Shown here: positions 1 to 19,400 of the stretch, piece by piece
How positions within the stretch are numbered: position 1 is the first letter of the stretch
Layout of the letters: every line of letters starts with the position of its first letter
DNA from: Campylorhamphus procurvoides
Taxonomy: Eukaryota; Chordata; Aves; Passeriformes; Dendrocolaptidae
Direction: 5' to 3'
DNA: 64,000 nt
Assembly: GCA_013396655.1 (NCBI GenBank)
Contig: WBMV01002870.1
Location: forward strand, 1-64,000
The notes under the pieces: model-generated
Told to the model about the DNA's origin: nothing
Database searches by the model: none
Seen by the model: the letters and a program-made list of their open reading frames with translations, nothing else
Program-made: the position numbers and the translations under genes

Positions 1-164
1 CTGCGGGGACAGCGCGCCGGTGAGCACACCCGCACCGCTACCCCCTTGTGCTCCTCTGCCCGCCGCCCCCAGGGTGAGGACACCCATCCCATCCCGTTCC
101 CGTTTCCATTCACATTCCCATTCCCACCCACTCCCGCACTCACCGCCGCCACCCGTGCCCCACA

Positions 165-174
165 GCCGGAAGCG
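165..174 (+). promoter_or_regulatory. ETS/GABPA (NRF-2) site
   Basis: The core CCGGAAG at 166-172 sits about 60 bases upstream of the start codon. GABPA/NRF-2 is a classic activator of nuclear OXPHOS genes, which fits a complex I subunit. This is a motif match only. Confidence 0.6.
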
Positions 175-189
175 CGCGCGGCCCGGCCA

Positions 190-205
190 GGGGCGGGGCG
201 GGGCC
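190..205 (+). promoter_or_regulatory. Two overlapping GC boxes (SP1/KLF type)
   Basis: Two overlapping GGGGCGGGG matches occupy 190-198 and 195-203, roughly 30-40 bases before the ATG. Such boxes commonly set the transcription start in TATA-less CpG-island promoters. Confidence 0.6.
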
Positions 206-210
206 CGCAG

Positions 211-218
211 TCACGTGG
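211..218 (+). promoter_or_regulatory. CACGTG E-box (USF/MYC/TFE type)
   Basis: A TCACGTGG match with the palindromic core CACGTG at 212-217 lies 13 bases before the start codon, between the GC boxes and the YY1 site. It fits bHLH-ZIP factors such as USF, MYC or TFEB; which one binds cannot be read from sequence. Confidence 0.5.
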
Positions 219-229
219 TGCGGGCGAAG

Positions 230-6982
<6,753 letters not shown>

Positions 6983-7037
6983 AAGATTATCCCTGCATGA
7001 TGGCAGATTTCTGTTCAGATGTTAATGTTTCACTATA

Positions 7038-7043
7038 AATAAA
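7038..7043 (+). terminator. NDUFS6: NDUFS6 poly(A) signal
   Basis: A canonical AATAAA lies 56 bases after the stop codon, so the 3' UTR is only about 75-85 nt. Cleavage is expected around 7055-7065. It is the first AATAAA after the stop. Confidence 0.8.
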
Positions 7044-7331
7044 CAATATATTTAGAAAGCCAAGGTTAGCATTTGTGTTTATCTTAAGTATGGAAAGTCC
7101 AGTCTGCGTTTTTAAAACCCAGCTGGTCAAGTATTTGAGAGCTGAATGGTATTACAATATCTGCTTTGTACTTAATTTGGTTTTTGTGTTTGGCAGACTT
7201 CTCGCAGGCTTGGAAGTGGTGGTTGAATGCAGCATAGGTTTGTGTTGTATTGAGTAGATATGTATTCTTTTCAACACTGAATTACTGGGTGATTACTTAT
7301 CTTAGGTCTTTGTCTTTTGCATTGTGTAAAT

Positions 7332-8424
7332 TGCAGTGGATTGACCCTGGCTGGACACCAGCACCCACCTGCACTGCTTTATCACTCCCCTTCACAAGTG
7401 GACAGGAGAGAAAAAGTATAACCAAGGGTTCATGGATTGAGATAACGTTTGGGAGAGATCAGTTGCCAAAAACCATCATGGGCAAAACAGTCTCGATTTT
7501 GGATATTAATTGAATTTATTACTAACAAAATCAGAGCAGAATAATGAGAAGTAAAATAAATCTTAACACCTTTCCCCCACCCCTCTCTCCTTCCAAAGCT
7601 CTGTGTCCTCCCCCAGCAGTGCAGGGAGATGGGGAATGGGGGCTGTGGTCAGTTCATCACACGATGTTCCTGCCACTGCTCAGGGAGAAGAGTTCCCTGC
7701 TCCAGCGTGGGGTCCCTCCCACAGAAAACAGTCCTCCATGAACTTCTGCAATGTGAGTCCATCCCGTAGGCAACAGTTCTCCACAAATTGCTCCAATGTG
7801 GGTCCTTCTACTACAGACTCCAGTCCTTCAGGTACAGCCTGTTCCAGTGTGGGTCCCCCACAGGGTAACAAGGCCTATCACGCACCCTGCTCCAGTGTGG
7901 GCTCGTCTCCATGGGTCAGCAGGTCCCTGCCAGGATCCTGCTCCAGCATGGGTTTCCCGTGGATTCACAGCCCTCTCTTGGGCATCCACCTGCTTCAGCT
8001 TGGGCTTCTCCACGGGCTCAGGTGGATCCCTGCACCCCTGTGATCCTCCATGGACTGCAGGGGCACCGCTGCCTCACCATTGTGTGCACCATGGGCTGCA
8101 GGGGAATCTCAGCTACAGTGCCTGAAGCACCTTCTCCCCCTCCTCTGCTGACCTTGGTGTTTGCAGAGCTGTTCCTCTCACATGTTCTCACTCTGCTCTT
8201 TGGCCACAATTGCATCTGCACAATAACTTTTTGGTTTTCCTTCTTAAATATTTTATCACAGAGCCTTTACAACTATTTCTGATTGGCCCAGCCTTGGCCA
8301 GCAGCACATCCATCTTGGAGCTGGCTGGCATTGGCTCTATTGGACATGGAGGAAGCTTCCAGCAGCTTCTCACGAAAGCCACCCCTGTAGCCCTCTACCA
8401 AAACCTGCCCACGCAAACCCAGCA
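7332..8424 (-). mobile_element. Solo LTR-like element, long avian LTR family, minus orientation
   Basis: Read on the minus strand, it begins near 8424 with TGCTGGGTTTGCGTGG and ends near 7332 with CCAGCCAGGGTCAAT, the two ends of a long LTR that I recall as abundant in passerine genomes. A TATTTAA box lies at 8244-8250 and an AATAAA at 7515-7520 (both minus strand). Its middle (about 7698-7995) is an array of ~44-52-bp imperfect repeats. The same family occurs in plus orientation at 24714-26865. The ends are approximate and I find no clear target-site duplication. The open frames here, such as 7603-8043, are by-products of the repeat array and not genes. The ERV class cannot be decided without a library search. 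Confidence 0.7.
7698..7995 (-). repeat. Internal ~48-bp imperfect repeat array inside the LTR
   Basis: The phrase TGCTCCAGYGTGGG (or a close variant) starts at 7698, 7744, 7788, 7840, 7888, 7939 and 7991, with spacing of 44-52 bases. That makes seven degenerate units. The plus-strand copy at 26450-26680 shows the complementary phrase in the same arrangement, so the array belongs to the element and is not a local expansion. Confidence 0.75.
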
Positions 8425-10311
8425 GTGACACTCTTAATTTGTTCATGGCCTAGTGCCTATAGGTAGATTCACAAATGGAAGCGCAAAGATGTGACACTCA
8501 GCATTACAACACTCCTGGCAGCAAGATTGTCAGCCCTGAATTAAGTAACTACACTTGCTACTTGTTTAAAAGAAACAACCAGTTCCTAGAATGGTAATGT
8601 CTGAGCTGGAGAATTACCTAAGCTGGCACATACGAAAGGCGAGGACATAAGCATTTGCCTTTCAGCTAAGACGATGAGACTGTATCCCATTCTGGTTGGA
8701 ATTCACACCCTTGAAACCTCTTTAGGAAGTGGGTCTTGTCAGACTCAAAAGTAGGCATTGCTCTATTACAGGTAGCAGTTTCTGCTCCTTTAATACAGGT
8801 AATCTGACACTGAAAGCATCCACCTATGTGTAACGCCACTTAGGCTGTGTGAGGCTGGTTGTGGGACATCATCTACCAACTTGCTTAGTCTCACTTAGGT
8901 AGCATTCCATCATATAAAAATGACTTTCAAACAAGGCCTCTATCTGAAGAAGAAGGATCTGAGTTTTGATTGGTCTTTACTTCAGAGTGCTTTTTAATCT
9001 GTTGTCAGTAAATGACTTTTCTTTTAAATGCTGGTGATGGAACGTGGTCCCAGGTATTAACTGTGGCTTGGCTAAAGTTTAACAGGGCAGGGTTCTAAAC
9101 CTGCTGTTCATATCACTGTTGTTAAATTCATGTGGTGGTATCATGTTGAACGAAATCATGTGGGCCTAAAGCAAGGTTTGAACTATTGTCTGTAGAAGTT
9201 GTGTGTTTAGAGGCTATATTGCATGTGAGTAATTGCATGGACACCCTGACTCTTTTTTCATTCACTCCACCTATAAGAGCTTAACCTCGCTTTATGTCTC
9301 TTGCCTGTCCTCCTTATCTCTGTTTTTCACCTTTCAATTGCTGCTGGTTTCAGTGGTCATCTCTCTGGCCTTCAATTTGTTCTTTGTAAGGATTTAGATT
9401 TAGGAAGTAATAATTAGAGTGATGCATTGTAATTCATTTTTATGCAGTGTAGGTTACTGAGCACTGACTTCTCTATAAGCCCTGAGTCTGTTATGATGGT
9501 CGTAATTTTGTAATATTAGTGCAGGGGCTAAAGTAATGTGTGCTGTGTTTTGAGTAGCACCTAAGCGTGTAGGAAGATGGCAAAGGGTCCTTCCATGAAA
9601 CCCAGTAACTTGCAGTCAGCCTGTCTGACCTTATGCAAATTATCTATCAACTGAGCATAAATGTGATGTTATGAGTGGTCTTCTGATAAGTCCATCTCAT
9701 GCTCTCAATATAAAATAATTACTTGGAGTAGCCTTGTCTGTTTCTAAGCATAATTCTGGTTGCATTTTAGTCTGGCTGTCTACCAGTTTGTCCAGCGTTT
9801 TGGCTGTCAGGGTTCTGTCATGGTGTAGTTGTCTCTGCAAAGAGACCTGAAACAGATAATTTTATGTGGTTCTCTGCCTTGGATATTTGATGTTCTTATG
9901 AATAATATATCTACTTGCATCATTGTTGCTCATAATAAATTAACAATGTTTAAATTGGCATGGCATCTGCTGAGGAGCCAGACAAATCCCATCCCATTGG
10001 TGTGAACTATGGAATGCCATTCGTGGATGTTCTCCCTGAAGTGCTTATGGTATGTGAAGTTGTTGACGCCAGTGAAACAAAGAAGGTTCTTTGATCTTCA
10101 TAGGAAGACTTTAGACTTTGCTTCTTTTCATTTCCTGTGTTCTAAGTTCACGTATCTACTTGGGAATGGCTGTTTTTATGAACTCTTTCACTTTAAGCTA
10201 CGGCAGCCAAGATTGGAAAGGCCAACCTTGATTTGCAGGAAAAAGAAGTGGGGAAAAGCAGAAACTTTTACTATGGTTGCCACAAGCAGGTGCATGTGGA
10301 AGTGGATCTAT

Positions 10312-10375
10312 GAGGACAGACTAAAACACCTCAGTATCAAAGTGAGGATAGACTAAACCAGATAAGTACCAAAGC
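10312..10375 (+). repeat. 32-bp tandem duplication, two diverged copies
   Basis: The units 10312-10343 and 10344-10375 both begin GAGGAYAGACTAAA and end near CAAAG; about 25 of 32 positions agree. It is an old local duplication. Confidence 0.7.
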
Positions 10376-11804
10376 AGCATTACAGTTTTCAGGCCACAAA
10401 TTCAGACTTGAAAGCAGTGGACTTAGATTCCATCAGTCACTGTTTTATTCCTCACAGATAATTCAAACCAGGATGTAACTATAGTCTCTTAGAGTATAAA
10501 CAATAGGTAATACTCTCTCATCATCAATATGTGAAGTATTCTACAATGATGTGCAGCCTGTCTTAAAAACTTTATCTTGCCTTTACCTTGTAAAACTAGA
10601 CAGATTTTTTCCCCCCTTACTGCTGTGTATGTTAAGCTTGGTGAAAATCACTGTGTATTTAAACATCCAAAATAAATACAGACCATCCGTCCTTTCCCCT
10701 ACATTATTTGCTAGCTCTCTGTCCTCTAAGGAAAAAGCAACTAAAATGAATTTACAAGGCAAGTTCTGTTTGTTGATAAGAACACAAATCATTACTATGA
10801 CCATGGCACAATATGCAAAGGCACCTTTTCTTAAACTTTTCAGTCATATGGCATCTGATTGTGCTCTGGAAGTTACACTTGTAACAGGCTTCTCCAAATC
10901 AGCTTCTTACTCTCTGACCTACAGGTAATATTTGCCCTTTTTATTTCATGCTTTTGGAAGTATCAGACAAAATACAACTACTGTAATAGCAATAGAAATG
11001 TTAGGTTCTCTAATATCCACATTGTTGGCATTGCTTTGTGTGTTCCCTGGTGGCAGTATACATTGTTTTGAGAGGCAATGCAATCTTTTTTTGGTGGTCT
11101 CTGACTATGTAATCTAAGTTTAAAGACAGGGATCCTCGGGAAGCACATCTGACAAATGCAGTCTTGCCAATGGAATATACTGAACAGGGAAAAATGACCC
11201 TGCACTCACCTTGTCATAAAGTTTGTGGCACAAGTTATCATGAGTCTTCCTCTCCAGGGCTCCATCAGGACTTATGTAACTAAGGAAGAATAGTAGTTTA
11301 ACTTTCATTATCAGAGGCAATATTGTAGATCAAAAAAGTAGAATAATGTATATAATGTGTATTGTTGCTGTAAATGCTGCTGTGATGTGGATGATCATCT
11401 TTTCACGTGCTCTTATTTTTGTCAAGCATTGTCCAGTGTTAACGGTGTGCAACAAAATATGCCTTGAAGACCTTGCATTTTATTGGTTTATGTCATTAAT
11501 GATTAAAATGGAATCCTTTTGTTTTGTACTAATTACAAATGTAGGAGAAAGATTTAGGAGGAAATTTGGGACTTCAGAGTTGCTATACTACGTGGTAAAA
11601 TATTGCAGAAACCCTACTATTCACTTATGATTTGTTTTAGCAGCAGGTTATTTCCATTTGTGTTAGCTTTGTCTGAACATTGAAGTAATTGATTTCATTG
11701 GTAAGAATAACTCTCTAAGACTGCAATTTGTTTATTAGCAATATAAATAAGAGGGGAAAATTAGCATAGAAGCCTAGCATAGGATATTTTCTTGGGACAG
11801 AATG

Positions 11805-11888
11805 GTTTAGGTTTTGGTTAGTTTTGGTTTGGTTTAGGTTTTTGTTGTTGTTGGTGTTGATTTTGTTAGCTTGTTTGTTGTTTTTTTC
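11805..11888 (+). repeat. T/G-rich low-complexity tract
   Basis: It consists of repeated GGTTT, GGTTTT and GTTGTT phrases with almost no C or A, and lies just upstream of the CA repeat. Confidence 0.7.
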
Positions 11889-11914
11889 ATCTCCCAAAAG
11901 ATGTAATTAAGAAT

Positions 11915-11936
11915 ACACACGCACACACACACACAC
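11915..11936 (+). repeat. (AC)n microsatellite
   Basis: Eleven AC dinucleotides with one G interruption. It may be length-polymorphic. Confidence 0.85.
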
Positions 11937-13360
11937 TCATTAAGTAAAGTTTTTTTATGGCCATATAAATTTTTTTACTAAACTGAAATTTGTGGTAGGA
12001 AAGAGTCAGATTCAAGAAAATTTCAAGTAAGCCAGATCTTTGTTTCTAGTTGTTAAGGGAAGGAGAAAAGATGCATCTTCACCCTCCTCTCTGAATAGTC
12101 TGCAATTGGTAGCAGAGCTATGATTTAGTACCTAATTAGACTTAGGGAAGTACCTCAACCTTAAGATTAGGGAGATTACATTAAAAGATTACATCTTTTG
12201 GAGCGTGTAGTGCTGTTTGGAAGCTTTCCCTTTTACAAAATGTAAAACATGTTCCTTGGGCATCAGCTGCTGAAAGGAACTCTCAAATTTGTTTTGGATA
12301 CAATATCTGGATTTGCAAACAAATTGGGATAACAGCAACTGTAAGGAAAGTATTCAAATGGTGCTATGGAACAGTATTATTAGCCCTAAGCATCTGTTTG
12401 TTGTCTGTGGTGAAAAGGCCAATGTTCTATTGAAGAATGCTGATTTGTACTGCAGATTTGATGTTAGCAATCTGAAATCTTAACCTGATCTATTAAATTA
12501 TGTCCTGAACTCTGACTTGAAATAGTAAAGACAGGGACTTTCTTTTAGTGCCTTTTGATAAACAACTGTGAGGTGTTTTGTTGGGTTTTTTTGAGTTCTT
12601 TGCATGGGTACTGAGACTGTACAAAAAATAACTTCTGAGGGAGCATATGGATAAACAAGGAAAGCATATCGAGTAGGTGCTAAGGATAGACATCTTGGTT
12701 AATAAGAAGTTACTTTCAACTTTAAATTTAAAGATAACAATGCCATTATTTCTTTTGCATAATGAAGGCATGTTGGAAGTACAGCAGTGTTATTGAAGAA
12801 CGGGATCTGCCTGATCTAATTGTTACCTGGAGTTCTGGATGTAAGGGAAGTTGGACGTAGATTTTCAGAGGGAAAAAGGTTTTCTTCCATAAACATATTC
12901 CTTATGGCAAGAATTCCCCTCCCAAGACACCAGGTCTTTCTCAGGGTAGAGATGGAACTGGACCTGCTCCCAATTCAGTTTGTTTCAGTCCTGAAAAGCA
13001 AGCTGAATGGTATGCAGAGGGAAGAATGGTATGCAGGGGCTAGTGTCTGAATGTACCAGTCACTCATAACCATGATGATCAGGATTGAGGCCATTTCCTG
13101 GAGAGGATTCTTACCTAATATTGTTAAATCATTAATTGATTTATAAACTTTCTCGAGTTTACTTTGATTCTTGTTCTTTCTGCACAGGTGTGTTTCTGGA
13201 GGTTTAAAGTACTTGAACTCAGTGCCTATGAAGTGGATATGGTAAAACCTATTATTTTCAGTTTCAGCAACTGAGTTTCCTAGATTTCTGGAGGGGAGTT
13301 CAAGTTGGCTCTGTTTATACTTGAGGGGATTTTTGGGAATGAACAGTGAAGTATTTGAGC

Positions 13361-13415
13361 TGGGGTTTTTGTGGTTTTGTTTGTTTGTTTGTTTTGTTTG
13401 TTGATTTTTTTTTTA
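13361..13415 (+). repeat. T/G-rich tract with GTTT repeats
   Basis: GTTT units are followed by a run of T. This is low-complexity sequence. Confidence 0.7.
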
Positions 13416-15054
13416 TTGCTAGCAGCCTTTGGCAGAAGCATTGCTGACATTATCTGTACACATGCAGGTTGCAATGTAATCCACAGATCTTGTCTCCAGT
13501 GATGAACGCTGGGTGTCAAGCCAGAACACATGCTTGGGTTTATTTCGTTTGGCATATGCTCCTCAGTGACCTTCCTATAACCAAAGCAAAGAACTGTAAG
13601 GTAAGGAGAAAGAATGTGACTAATGTACAGCTAGGTTGGCAGGGATTTGTGGCTCAGGCTTTGAAGTTTGGAAAGCCAAGTCCGGTGTCTGAGAGGTAGC
13701 CCTGCAGGCCTAGTTCCTGAATCACAGCATCACCTTCTGGTAGCATAGCCAGAAATAATGGTGGTTAGTTTGTGCAAAATAAAGCTGAGCCAGTAAAACA
13801 CTGTACAGCTTACTTGTAGAATGCCTGAGAAAAGGCTCTGGAAAGTGAAATGGCAAATCTTCCTCATCAGTTCATTTGAAAGAGAAAATTATTCTGAAGA
13901 ATTACCAAAGATGCTCTTTAGACTGACTGGGCAGTGTGCTCCACCCCCACAAGCAACTGAAATGCTAAGTGTCTAAGTGTTGCATGTGAGCTTACTTTCA
14001 CCTATAACATTATGAATCTGAGCTATTATCAACTATTATGTGAGCTGAATCAGAGAGGAGTGAGATTCTAAGATTATCATATTTCCATTTAAAAAAAATC
14101 ATTTTGAATCTCAGTAGCAGTCACAAAGTTAAGTCTATATTGTGAATTTTTGTGAATAGTGTGAGATCGAAAACAGCTATACTGCTGACTAAACTAATTT
14201 TTTACCTACACCTTGTATTTTCCATAGTTCTGATCCTTCTATTAAAAAAAAAAAAAGCATTTTAGAAAGGGAAAAAATTTAGAGACCAAGGAACAAGATA
14301 AAGGTTTCTGTCTAAGGAGGGACAGATCGAGTAGTCTTGGACTCTATCAGTCTGTTTAGTGGTATAGTAGAGGTTTAGAAAGTCCTGACTGTTTGGGAAT
14401 ATTGGATTAGCTGTTTGAAGGGCCCCATTACTGATATTTGTAATAGCCAAAAATTAATGATGAGCTAATTTTGGAAGTACTTGTTCAGGTTAAAAAGAAA
14501 AGTTTGAGGTTTTTTTGTTTGTTTGTTTTTTTTTTTTTTTTCTTTTTAAGCCCAAAAAACATGGGTGTGCTTTATGGAAATTTTACTTGTTGGCTTAGAG
14601 CTAGGACTAAAGGAGACCACATGGATTAAAAGCGTAACCCCATGTTCAGTGCTCAGCTAGTAGAGTTATAAAACTAAGTGATATATACATTGTAATTGGT
14701 TGAAGGAAAATGAAAGCAGAAGAGAAATTAGACCAATAGTAGGCATAACTAAGGCCAATATGAACACTGAATTACTTTGGAGTTAAACAGATGTATTGGT
14801 CTAATGTGAGAGTGATGTGGTGAAATTGTTAAGTGATGTAAAAAGATAGGAAAATTATAAGATATATGTATTATGTAATTGTATAATAGGAAGTCAATGA
14901 AATAATTTCCAGTAACAGGCACTCAAGGAGTTGCTCTTTAATAGCAGCTAAATTTAGACATTTTTAAATTGGCATGCCCAGATAATGAGTTTCAACAGGG
15001 CTGTCCAATGAGCTTCCTGGATCATTAATGTTGATTTTTCTTGTATGCTTTGAA

Positions 15055-16465
15055 ATATTGGAGAAAGAGCACAAAAATGGCTAACGTGCCAACATTCAAA
15101 GAGGGTAAAAGGCATGACCTGGATAATTACATGTCTGTCAGCTTGACATCACTTCTGGGCAAAATAATAAGGGGCCTAATTAATAATGAATTAAAGAAGT
15201 GTTGTATAATTAGTGCCAATCAACATGAGTTATAGGAAAGCCAGACCATGTCAAGCTAGCATGATGTATTTTTGATGAAATTAGAAGTAGTAGTTGATAA
15301 AGCTAAAAGAGTTAATGTAATATTCTCTCATTTCTGTGAATATTAGAGTTAGTAGCTCATATTTTGATTCAGAAATGAAAGTCTTGGGTAATCAACCAGC
15401 AACACTTCACATATTTCACATATTTAAAGGGTAGCTAATTCTTAGATGTGAAAATGTCAGCATAAAATGAGGCTCACTGCTGAAAGGATGCATTCTTCTT
15501 GGACTCTTCATGGTGTCCTTTCTCAATCATATGGCCCTTAACTTCTTGTCAGTGTCCTAAAACCCAATGTAATAACTACTGATGGTTTGCTGAGGATTGA
15601 AAGGTTGAAGCATTGTTAAGTAAGGTAGAGGATTCAGAAGTGATTCTGTTCACTGCCACTTACTCAGCCAAGGTTAGCACAAAGCTAAATGTGTTTCAAT
15701 GCACAAGAAAAATAAAATGTCCATATTTATTGTAAAAAATCATATTTCTGTGAAATGATGACTTTAACAGCCTGAGTTGCAATTTATTCTGTGTGAGTAG
15801 CAGCTTCAATAACTGCAGGTAAGAAGAAATACTGACTCCTACACTTGACTGGGGGAGTTTATTGATCATCAGATCAGTAAGAGTTTCTGGTCCAATTCCA
15901 GGTCTTAAATAACTTTTATGAACTTTGCATAAATAAGTAGAGATTTATTCTGCAGGCTTGTCTTTCTGAATTTGACATGAGTGCATTTGTTACTTGAATA
16001 CTGTGTCCAGTTTGAGGTCTGTGGTTCATTAATTAATATGGCTAAAAGCCATTGCGCTAATTACAAGAGTAGAAAATGTATTGTGTAGTGAAAGATCTAA
16101 CAAGCTTCATCTTTGAACTTCCTCATAAGTGAGGTTAAGGGATGACTTGATCAGGGTCTACCAGTACAAATGCAGGGAACAAAACCTTGATAATGGGATC
16201 TTTAGTCTGGCTAAAAAACGAGCTGTAGTAGCTGGAAGCTATAGGCGAGCAGATTCCGATCAGGGGAAAGGAGGATTCACAGTGTGAGGGATTTACCAAG
16301 CGTTGCAGTAAATTCTGCAGCATTCCCCACTCTGTTTTGAGGCTGGTACTTTAAAAAATGTGTATTAATTGAAACTAGATTGGAATCTGAAAACCGTTAT
16401 GGATTGTGCTACAAAAGGTAATTACATCATTGCAGTGGCCCATTCTCAGTCCATGAAATGAAATA
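15055..16465 (+). mobile_element. Ancient CR1-family LINE fragment (ORF2 to 3' end)
   Basis: The 5' part translates to a recognisable reverse transcriptase segment (VPTFKEGKRHDLDNYMSVSLTS, close to the PNYRPVSLTS motif that precedes the RT fingers). The order continues as expected of CR1 in reptiles and birds: a block matching the late RT region around 15640-15900, a YCVQF-like block near 15995-16020, a GDLIRVY-like block at 16138-16165, and a 3' terminal block ending with ATGAAATGAA near 16455. Many substitutions, stops and indels show it is very old and dead. The subfamily resembles the crocodile/turtle-type CR1, but naming it needs a repeat-library search. Transcription direction is plus. 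Confidence 0.75.
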
Positions 16466-19400
16466 TGTATCAGGGCAGAGACAGTGATTCCATTGAATCA
16501 TGGTGCTGTTAAAAATGCCTTCCAGACCTTGTTTTGAATAAGGCTCAGAAAGGACCTGAATTTTGTCTTCCCACAAAAAAGATACTCTAGCAGTCTGAGC
16601 GATGGGGACTTGAACTGTGCTGTTGCAAAAGAATATTTAAGAATATTTGGCTTTGTAGCGGTGTGGAAAAAGAGCAAACCTCAAATCCTTATCCTAATGA
16701 TGAGGAATTGTCATCATCTGCTCATTGTCTAATAAAGCCAGACAAACTAAAATTTTTTTTAAAAAATAATCAGTGTTTTAGGACATGGGCAATTAGAGGA
16801 CTTCTGATTTGTTCTCACTTTCTCATTTAAGAGAAAACGTGAAATTTGCACTACCTTTTGGGATGAAAATGTAAAAGGATTGTTTCCATTCAAACTGAAG
16901 TCCCAGCTTCCAAAGGTTACTCTTAATTTTACTTTTGTTAGTATTGCTTTTGTGTTGCTCTAGATTCTGAAATGTAGAAGATTGTGCTTTTCTAAGCTTT
17001 GCTTAGCCCCTTAAATGCCACTCTGGATTCCAGTGGCTTCTCACATTTTCCACAGCTTTGATGAAGCAGCCAGCATTCAGCATCTCCTGTGTTGGGTAAT
17101 CGCATCTTCCCCAAGAACAGCCATGCAATAAAGTATTTATTGTTTAATCATTAAATGTCAGATGTTTATGCCAATTAGCATAAACTAGAAATCAGATTCA
17201 GACATTTTTGGGGAGCCTAAGGCAATATTAGGGGAACTTGTACATATCAGTAAAACGTCTGTCTTTATTAATACTAAGAACAATTGAAAAGATTTTTAAA
17301 GTATATTAAAAAAAAAAACCCTCCCAAAGTCCAAATAAGCAAAAAACCCTACCTGAAACAATAATCTTTGATATTGATTACATTAAAGAGATACAAAACC
17401 CAGGAATATTCAAAGGAGAGAAAATTTCTGCTAAGTGATGTCCAGTGTAATTGGAAAACAGATGATACTTACATTAAACAATGATGAAATATGTTCTATT
17501 CCAACAGTAAATGGAAAGGATGTTAGGCATATACTCCCAGTAAAGACAGGCATATACTCCCAATAAAGACCTTTAGACCTGTGGGACTGGATAACATTGA
17601 AAACAATTGGCTAAAGAGCTTTCCCTGTCACCTCTATTGACAGGTCTAACGTGGAACACAGGTAAACCTTCAGAGAACTGTGAGAAAGTTAATATGGCAA
17701 TATTTAAAGAGGCTGTTGATGACAGCATCTTGCTGCTCATTCTGACTGTTTCCTGCTCCATTAAAAAGTCATTAGTGTCTGTTATTTTACCTCCATCAAG
17801 GCTTTTATATATTGTGCCCTATAACCTTTGTTTTCTTTTGCTGAGATGCACAGAACAAGTTTTTAATTTTTTTGTGACTCAACACTCAGCAGTTTTTCAA
17901 CACATTAAAATACTATTAGCTACAGTAAATATAATAACTTAGCATTGAGCACATGGGTGCTGCGTGCAGAAGTAAAATAGTGGGAAGGGATCACATTCGC
18001 CTTCTTGGATAGCATAGTGCTGGAAGCTTATGCAGACTTGGTTGTCTGCTGTGCTCTCTAAATCCTTATTCATTATTGTTCCTATGCTACAAATTTGTTC
18101 TGTGTGCTAGTTTTGTTCTTGGCTGTGTGACTTGCACTTTTTTTGCATGAAATTTCATTGAGCTTACACGCGCTCAGCTGTGTGGTTCAATTCACTTTGT
18201 AAGCAGTTCTCTCTCTGTCTTTTTTTGACTCTGCAAATATTTGCATAACTGGGTATGGTTTTGTGTTTCTTTCTAATTCTAGGGTAACAGTTTCACTTGG
18301 TGTCAAGCCTTGCCTAATGAAAAACATCCTTGTTTGACAAGAATTTCCTCATTTGGAACTACTTTTTGTAATCTGCCACCTAGCTATTTCTAATTTAGTC
18401 TAATAGTAGGAATATAACAGTAGAGTAAAACTTTTCCTAACACACTCAAACATTTACTGGCCTTACATCTTTTACAGTATGGATTTTTCCTAGTGTCCTC
18501 TGTTCTGTAAGTTTTGATTAATTTATGTAGAACATTTTCTGTATTCCCTATTTCTTACTGGGTTTAATTTTTTATTTCAGTTGTTTTGCTATGATTGTAT
18601 GCATCAATAGTTTATGTAGTTATTTGTGACTATGATCTGCTATTCCCTCTTAAAGCAGGTTCTTATCTAGCTGTTAACTGACTGAAAGATGCTGAAAACT
18701 TCAGAATAACCATAGGGTTTTTTTCTGTATTTTTTTTATTATTATTTGCAAATACTGAGATGAGTGTGTTGTGTTTGTGGTGGAGGAAGGAATACCCAAA
18801 CCAGGAACTATTTATTTATTCAGTTAATGAAAAGTAAATGCCTCATTTTCTAGCTTGTGATTTAGTTTTTCAGTTCTGAAATTCCATCTGAATACTCAAA
18901 AAATATGTTGCAAGGCAGAAGAATTTGGGGAAAAATAATCCCCATTCCATTAAGAATTTTTTTCAACCTTTCATGCGTGTTTTAAGAGGAATTTATCAAC
19001 AGTTCTAGTAACATTTCTTTTTAAATTTAATGAAAAAACCAGTCGTGTTTCTTGAGGTTACTACTGTTATTCACTTTATTTGGTGAAGTCGTTCACTTCC
19101 ACATCTGAAGTTGCTGCAACTTTTTGTATTGCTGTTGGAACAGAAAAAAAAATTACTTGGAAGTAAAATGTGTGAATCAAGACACCTGGTCTGCTGGGCT
19201 GTATCCATTCAAATCAGAGAGGAATAAGCATGTCAAACTTTGTCTTGAAATTGCTTGTGCTTCATCGAAGGTCAAATTTATGAATGACCTGACTTCTGAT
19301 GACCTGTGTGGTCATAATCTATGAACTGTTTTTTTCTCCTTTCAAGAAGAATACAAACCTTCATACTCCATGCTCAAATTCTTCTGTTGCTCAAACAGAT

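Larger units (their letters stand above)
8425..15054. other. Intergenic DNA, no gene recognised
   Basis: This is AT-rich sequence between the first LTR and an ancient CR1. It holds a 32-bp tandem duplication (10312-10375), T/G-rich tracts (11805-11888, 13361-13415, 14510-14545) and a CA microsatellite (11915-11936). Open frames up to 125 codons (10551-10928, 10009-10356) lack any domain, conserved motif or exon-like context. No RNA gene is apparent. Confidence 0.6.

Noticed and set aside
20..229. NDUFS6 frame stays open upstream of the ATG, as if the protein had a 70-residue N-terminal extension
   Set aside because: The extension has no ATG (it opens at a GTG), is His/Pro-rich promoter translation, and overlaps the ETS, GC-box and E-box sites. 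The ATG at 230 has an ideal Kozak context.
7603..8043. 146-codon Ser/Pro/Gly-rich open frame with repeated CSSVGSS phrases
   Set aside because: It is the antisense translation of the repeat array inside the LTR at 7332-8424. The periodicity comes from DNA repeats, and the same occurs in the other copy of the element.
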